A DNA stretch of 5,185 nt. Origin: JAABSP01 sp011390135. GTDB taxonomy: Bacteria > Desulfobacterota > Desulfobacteria > Desulfobacterales > JAABSP01. The stretch covers positions 1 to 5,185 of the forward strand of contig JAABSZ010000244.1 in assembly GCA_011390135.1 (NCBI GenBank), read 5' to 3'. The position numbers and the translations under genes are program-made. Below are positions 1 to 5,185 of the stretch, piece after piece (position 1 is the stretch's first letter; each line of letters starts with the position of its first letter). The notes under the pieces were generated by a model that saw only the letters and a list, made by a program, of their open reading frames with translations, was not told where the DNA came from and searched no databases.

Positions 1-1790
1 ATGACCTCTGGCGGGCCGAATTCGTGCTCAACACCCTCGGACTCTACGAGTTCACGGTCCGGGCATGGATTGACCGGTTCGATACCTGGCGCAGCGGCCT
101 TTTAAAGAAGTACGAGGCGGGCCAAAATGTCTCGGTGGAGATGGTCGAAGGTGCGCAACTACTGGCCCAAGCGGCCCAGGATGCGGCCGAACGGGACCGG
201 ATGTTGCTGCAGGAGAAGATCGAGATTTTGGAAAACGATGATCTCCCGATGTTGAACCGGATGGAGGCGGCCCTGGATGGGGAGCTGTCCGGGGCCATGC
301 GGAAGTATCCTGATGGTTTCTCCCTGGTGGAGTACGACCGGGTCCTGCAGATCCGGGTCGAGCCCCAGAATGCCCTCTTCAGCACCTGGTACGAGATGTT
401 TCCCCGCTCGGCCGCAGACGAGCCGGGCCGCCACGGCAACTTCAAAGACTGCATCGAGCGCCTCCCCTACATCGCGGAGATGGGCTTCGACATCCTCTAT
501 CTGCCCCCCATCCACCCGATCGGCAAAACCTTTCGCAAGGGCCCCAACAATACCGGAGCCGCAGGCCCCGACGATCCGGGCAGCCCCTGGGCCATCGGCG
601 GGGAAGAGGGGGGACACAAGGCGATCCATCCGGAGCTGGGAACCCTGGAGGACTTCCGGGATCTGCTCCACCAGGCCCGGAATCTGGGCATCGAGATCGC
701 GCTCGATATCGCGTTCCAGTGCAGCCCGGACCACCCCTACGTCAAGGAGCATCCGGAATGGTTCAAGCAGCGGCCCGACGGCACAATACAGTATGCCGAG
801 AATCCGCCCAAGAAGTACCAGGACATCTACCCCTTTGATTTTGAGAGCGAGGCCGAGCCGGCCCTCAAAGAGGAGCTGCTGAGCGTGTTCCGCTACTGGA
901 TCGACCAGGGGGTGAGGGTCTTCCGGGTGGACAACCCCCACACCAAGCCCCTCCGCTTCTGGGAGTGGCTCATCGGAAAGGTGAAAGAGGAATTTCCCGA
1001 GACCATCTTCCTGGCCGAGGCATTTACACGGCCCAAAACCATGTACCGGCTGGCCAAGGGGGGATTTACCCAGTCCTACACCTACTTCACCTGGCGGAAT
1101 CTCAAATGGGAGATCGAGCAGTATCTAACGGAGCTGACCCGGGACCCGGTGCAGGATTTCTTCTGGCCCAACTTCTGGCCCAACACTCCGGATATCCTGC
1201 CGGAGTTTCTGCAGATGTCCGGAAGGCCCGGATTCGTCCTCCGGCTGATTCTGGCCGGGACCCTCTCCGCCTCCTACGGCATCTACGGCCCGGCCTTCGA
1301 GCTGGGCGTCAATGCGCCCCGGGCCCCCGGCACCGAGGAGTATCTCGATTCCGAGAAGTACCAGATTACACAGTGGGACCTGAATGCCCCGCACTCCATC
1401 AAGGCCATGATCAAGCGGGTCAACCGTATCCGGAAAGAGAACCCCGCGCTGCAGCAGACCCGGAACCTGATGTTCCACCCCGTGGACCGGGAGGAGATCC
1501 TCTGCTTCAGCAAATACACCGATGATATGTCCAACATCATCCTGGTCGCGGCCAACCTGGACCCGCACCATACCCAGAGCGCCTGGGTAAAGCTGCCCCC
1601 TGAGATCATCGGCAAAACAGCCGGCAATCAGCACCAGCCCTTTCAGATGCACGAGCTGATCGGGGATGCCCGGTATCTGTGGCATTCCGAGGAGAACTAC
1701 ATCGAGCTGAACCCCCAGGTTATGCCCGCGCAGATCTTCCGGGTCCGCCGGCGGGTTCGTTCGGAAAACGATTTCGACTATTTCATGTAG
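1..1790 (+). CDS. glgE: Alpha-1,4-glucan:maltose-1-phosphate maltosyltransferase GlgE (GH13_3), 5' truncated by window edge
   Basis: GlgE is a cytoplasmic enzyme that transfers maltosyl units from maltose-1-phosphate to the non-reducing end of alpha-1,4-glucans. The frame is already open at base 3 (first residues DLWRAEFVLNTLGLYEFTV, a GlgE core sequence), so the GTG at 24 is not the start and the true start lies upstream. There are 595 visible codons, ending in TAG at 1788-1790. Numbering from base 3, I see the signature stretches LYLPPIHPIGKTFRKGPNN, GGHKAIHPELGT, ALDIAFQCSPDHPYVKEHPEW and NPPKKYQDIYPFDF. The nucleophile Asp is residue 310 in RVDNPHTKP (codon 930-932), the acid/base Glu is residue 339 in LAEAFTRPK (codon 1017-1019), and the third Asp is residue 397 in NTPDI (codon 1191-1193). 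The Asp-Glu spacing of 29 matches Streptomyces GlgE as I remember it. About 80-90 residues of the N-terminal domain are missing against a usual 660-700. A charged helical segment at about residues 35-90 fits the family's inserted helical domain. The C-terminal beta domain ends normally (VMPAQIFRV). The gene is followed closely by the TreS-maltokinase gene that supplies its donor substrate. Confidence 0.96.
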   Translation, partial: DLWRAEFVLNTLGLYEFTVRAWIDRFDTWRSGLLKKYEAGQNVSVEMVEGAQLLAQAAQDAAERDRMLLQEKIEILENDDLPMLNRMEAALDGELSGAMRKYPDGFSLVEYDRVLQIRVEPQNALFSTWYEMFPRSAADEPGRHGNFKDCIERLPYIAEMGFDILYLPPIHPIGKTFRKGPNNTGAAGPDDPGSPWAIGGEEGGHKAIHPELGTLEDFRDLLHQARNLGIEIALDIAFQCSPDHPYVKEHPEWFKQRPDGTIQYAENPPKKYQDIYPFDFESEAEPALKEELLSVFRYWIDQGVRVFRVDNPHTKPLRFWEWLIGKVKEEFPETIFLAEAFTRPKTMYRLAKGGFTQSYTYFTWRNLKWEIEQYLTELTRDPVQDFFWPNFWPNTPDILPEFLQMSGRPGFVLRLILAGTLSASYGIYGPAFELGVNAPRAPGTEEYLDSEKYQITQWDLNAPHSIKAMIKRVNRIRKENPALQQTRNLMFHPVDREEILCFSKYTDDMSNIILVAANLDPHHTQSAWVKLPPEIIGKTAGNQHQPFQMHELIGDARYLWHSEENYIELNPQVMPAQIFRVRRRVRSENDFDYFM

Positions 1791-1794
1791 AGGA
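1789..1794 (+). promoter_or_regulatory. Shine-Dalgarno site of treS-mak overlapping the glgE stop codon
   Basis: AGAGGA shares its first two bases with the glgE TAG stop (1788-1790) and sits about 10 bases before the ATG at 1804. An in-frame TGA at 1795-1797 rules out any earlier start in that frame, so this site and the ATG at 1804 fix the start of the downstream gene. The 13-base gap has no room for a promoter or terminator. The two genes are therefore inferred to be co-transcribed, and their translation may be coupled. Confidence 0.75.
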
Positions 1795-1803
1795 TGACAA
1801 GCC

Positions 1804-5185
<3,382 letters not shown>

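Noticed and set aside
24..26. GTG as the start of glgE
   Set aside because: The seven in-frame codons before it (DLWRAEF) continue the conserved GlgE sequence, and the protein would lack most of its N-terminal domain. The start lies outside the window.
1..105. ATG at the very first base as a gene start
   Set aside because: That frame reaches a stop (TAA) after about 34 codons and shows no similarity to anything I know. The GlgE frame starts at base 3 and is already inside the protein.
600..613. G-rich stretch in glgE as a second quadruplex motif
   Set aside because: It has only two long G-runs, not four separated runs, and encodes the conserved GGEEGGHKAIHPE segment.
159..941. Antisense open frame (260 codons, - strand) opposite glgE
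   Set aside because: It mirrors conserved GlgE codons, has no domain I recognise, and its composition is that of a GC-rich shadow frame.

Overview
The window is almost entirely coding on the + strand and holds two adjacent genes of the GlgE (maltose-1-phosphate) alpha-glucan pathway, each cut by one edge of the window. The DNA is GC-rich (roughly 60% by eye), prefers G/C in third codon positions and makes heavy use of CGG for Arg. This fits a GC-rich bacterium that is not an actinomycete extreme, perhaps a proteobacterium or desulfobacterium-like lineage. The sequence does not fix the taxon.

Layout: bases 1-1790 are the 3' part of glgE (maltosyltransferase, GH13_3), missing roughly its first 80-90 codons. 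A 13-base gap follows, with a Shine-Dalgarno sequence that overlaps the glgE stop codon. Bases 1804-5185 are one continuous open frame of 1127 codons with no internal stop. It encodes a fusion of trehalose synthase (TreS, GH13) at the N-terminus and maltokinase (Mak/Pep2) at the C-terminus. The frame runs off the right edge, probably only a short distance from its natural end. There is no intergenic region over 300 bases, and I see no RNA gene, mobile element, CRISPR array or terminator.

How the genes work together (established pathway knowledge): TreS interconverts trehalose and maltose, Mak phosphorylates maltose with ATP to maltose-1-phosphate, and GlgE transfers the maltosyl unit onto the non-reducing end of an alpha-1,4-glucan. 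A branching enzyme (GlgB) normally completes the route and is often the next gene; here it would lie beyond the right edge. All catalytic residues I could look for are present in the three enzyme units, so the route looks functional.

The pathway and the TreS-Mak fusion are already known in bacteria. I do not see a previously undescribed system here. The secondary points worth a look are the translational-coupling layout, a four-run G-tract inside the maltokinase part, and a short basic N-terminal extension on TreS.
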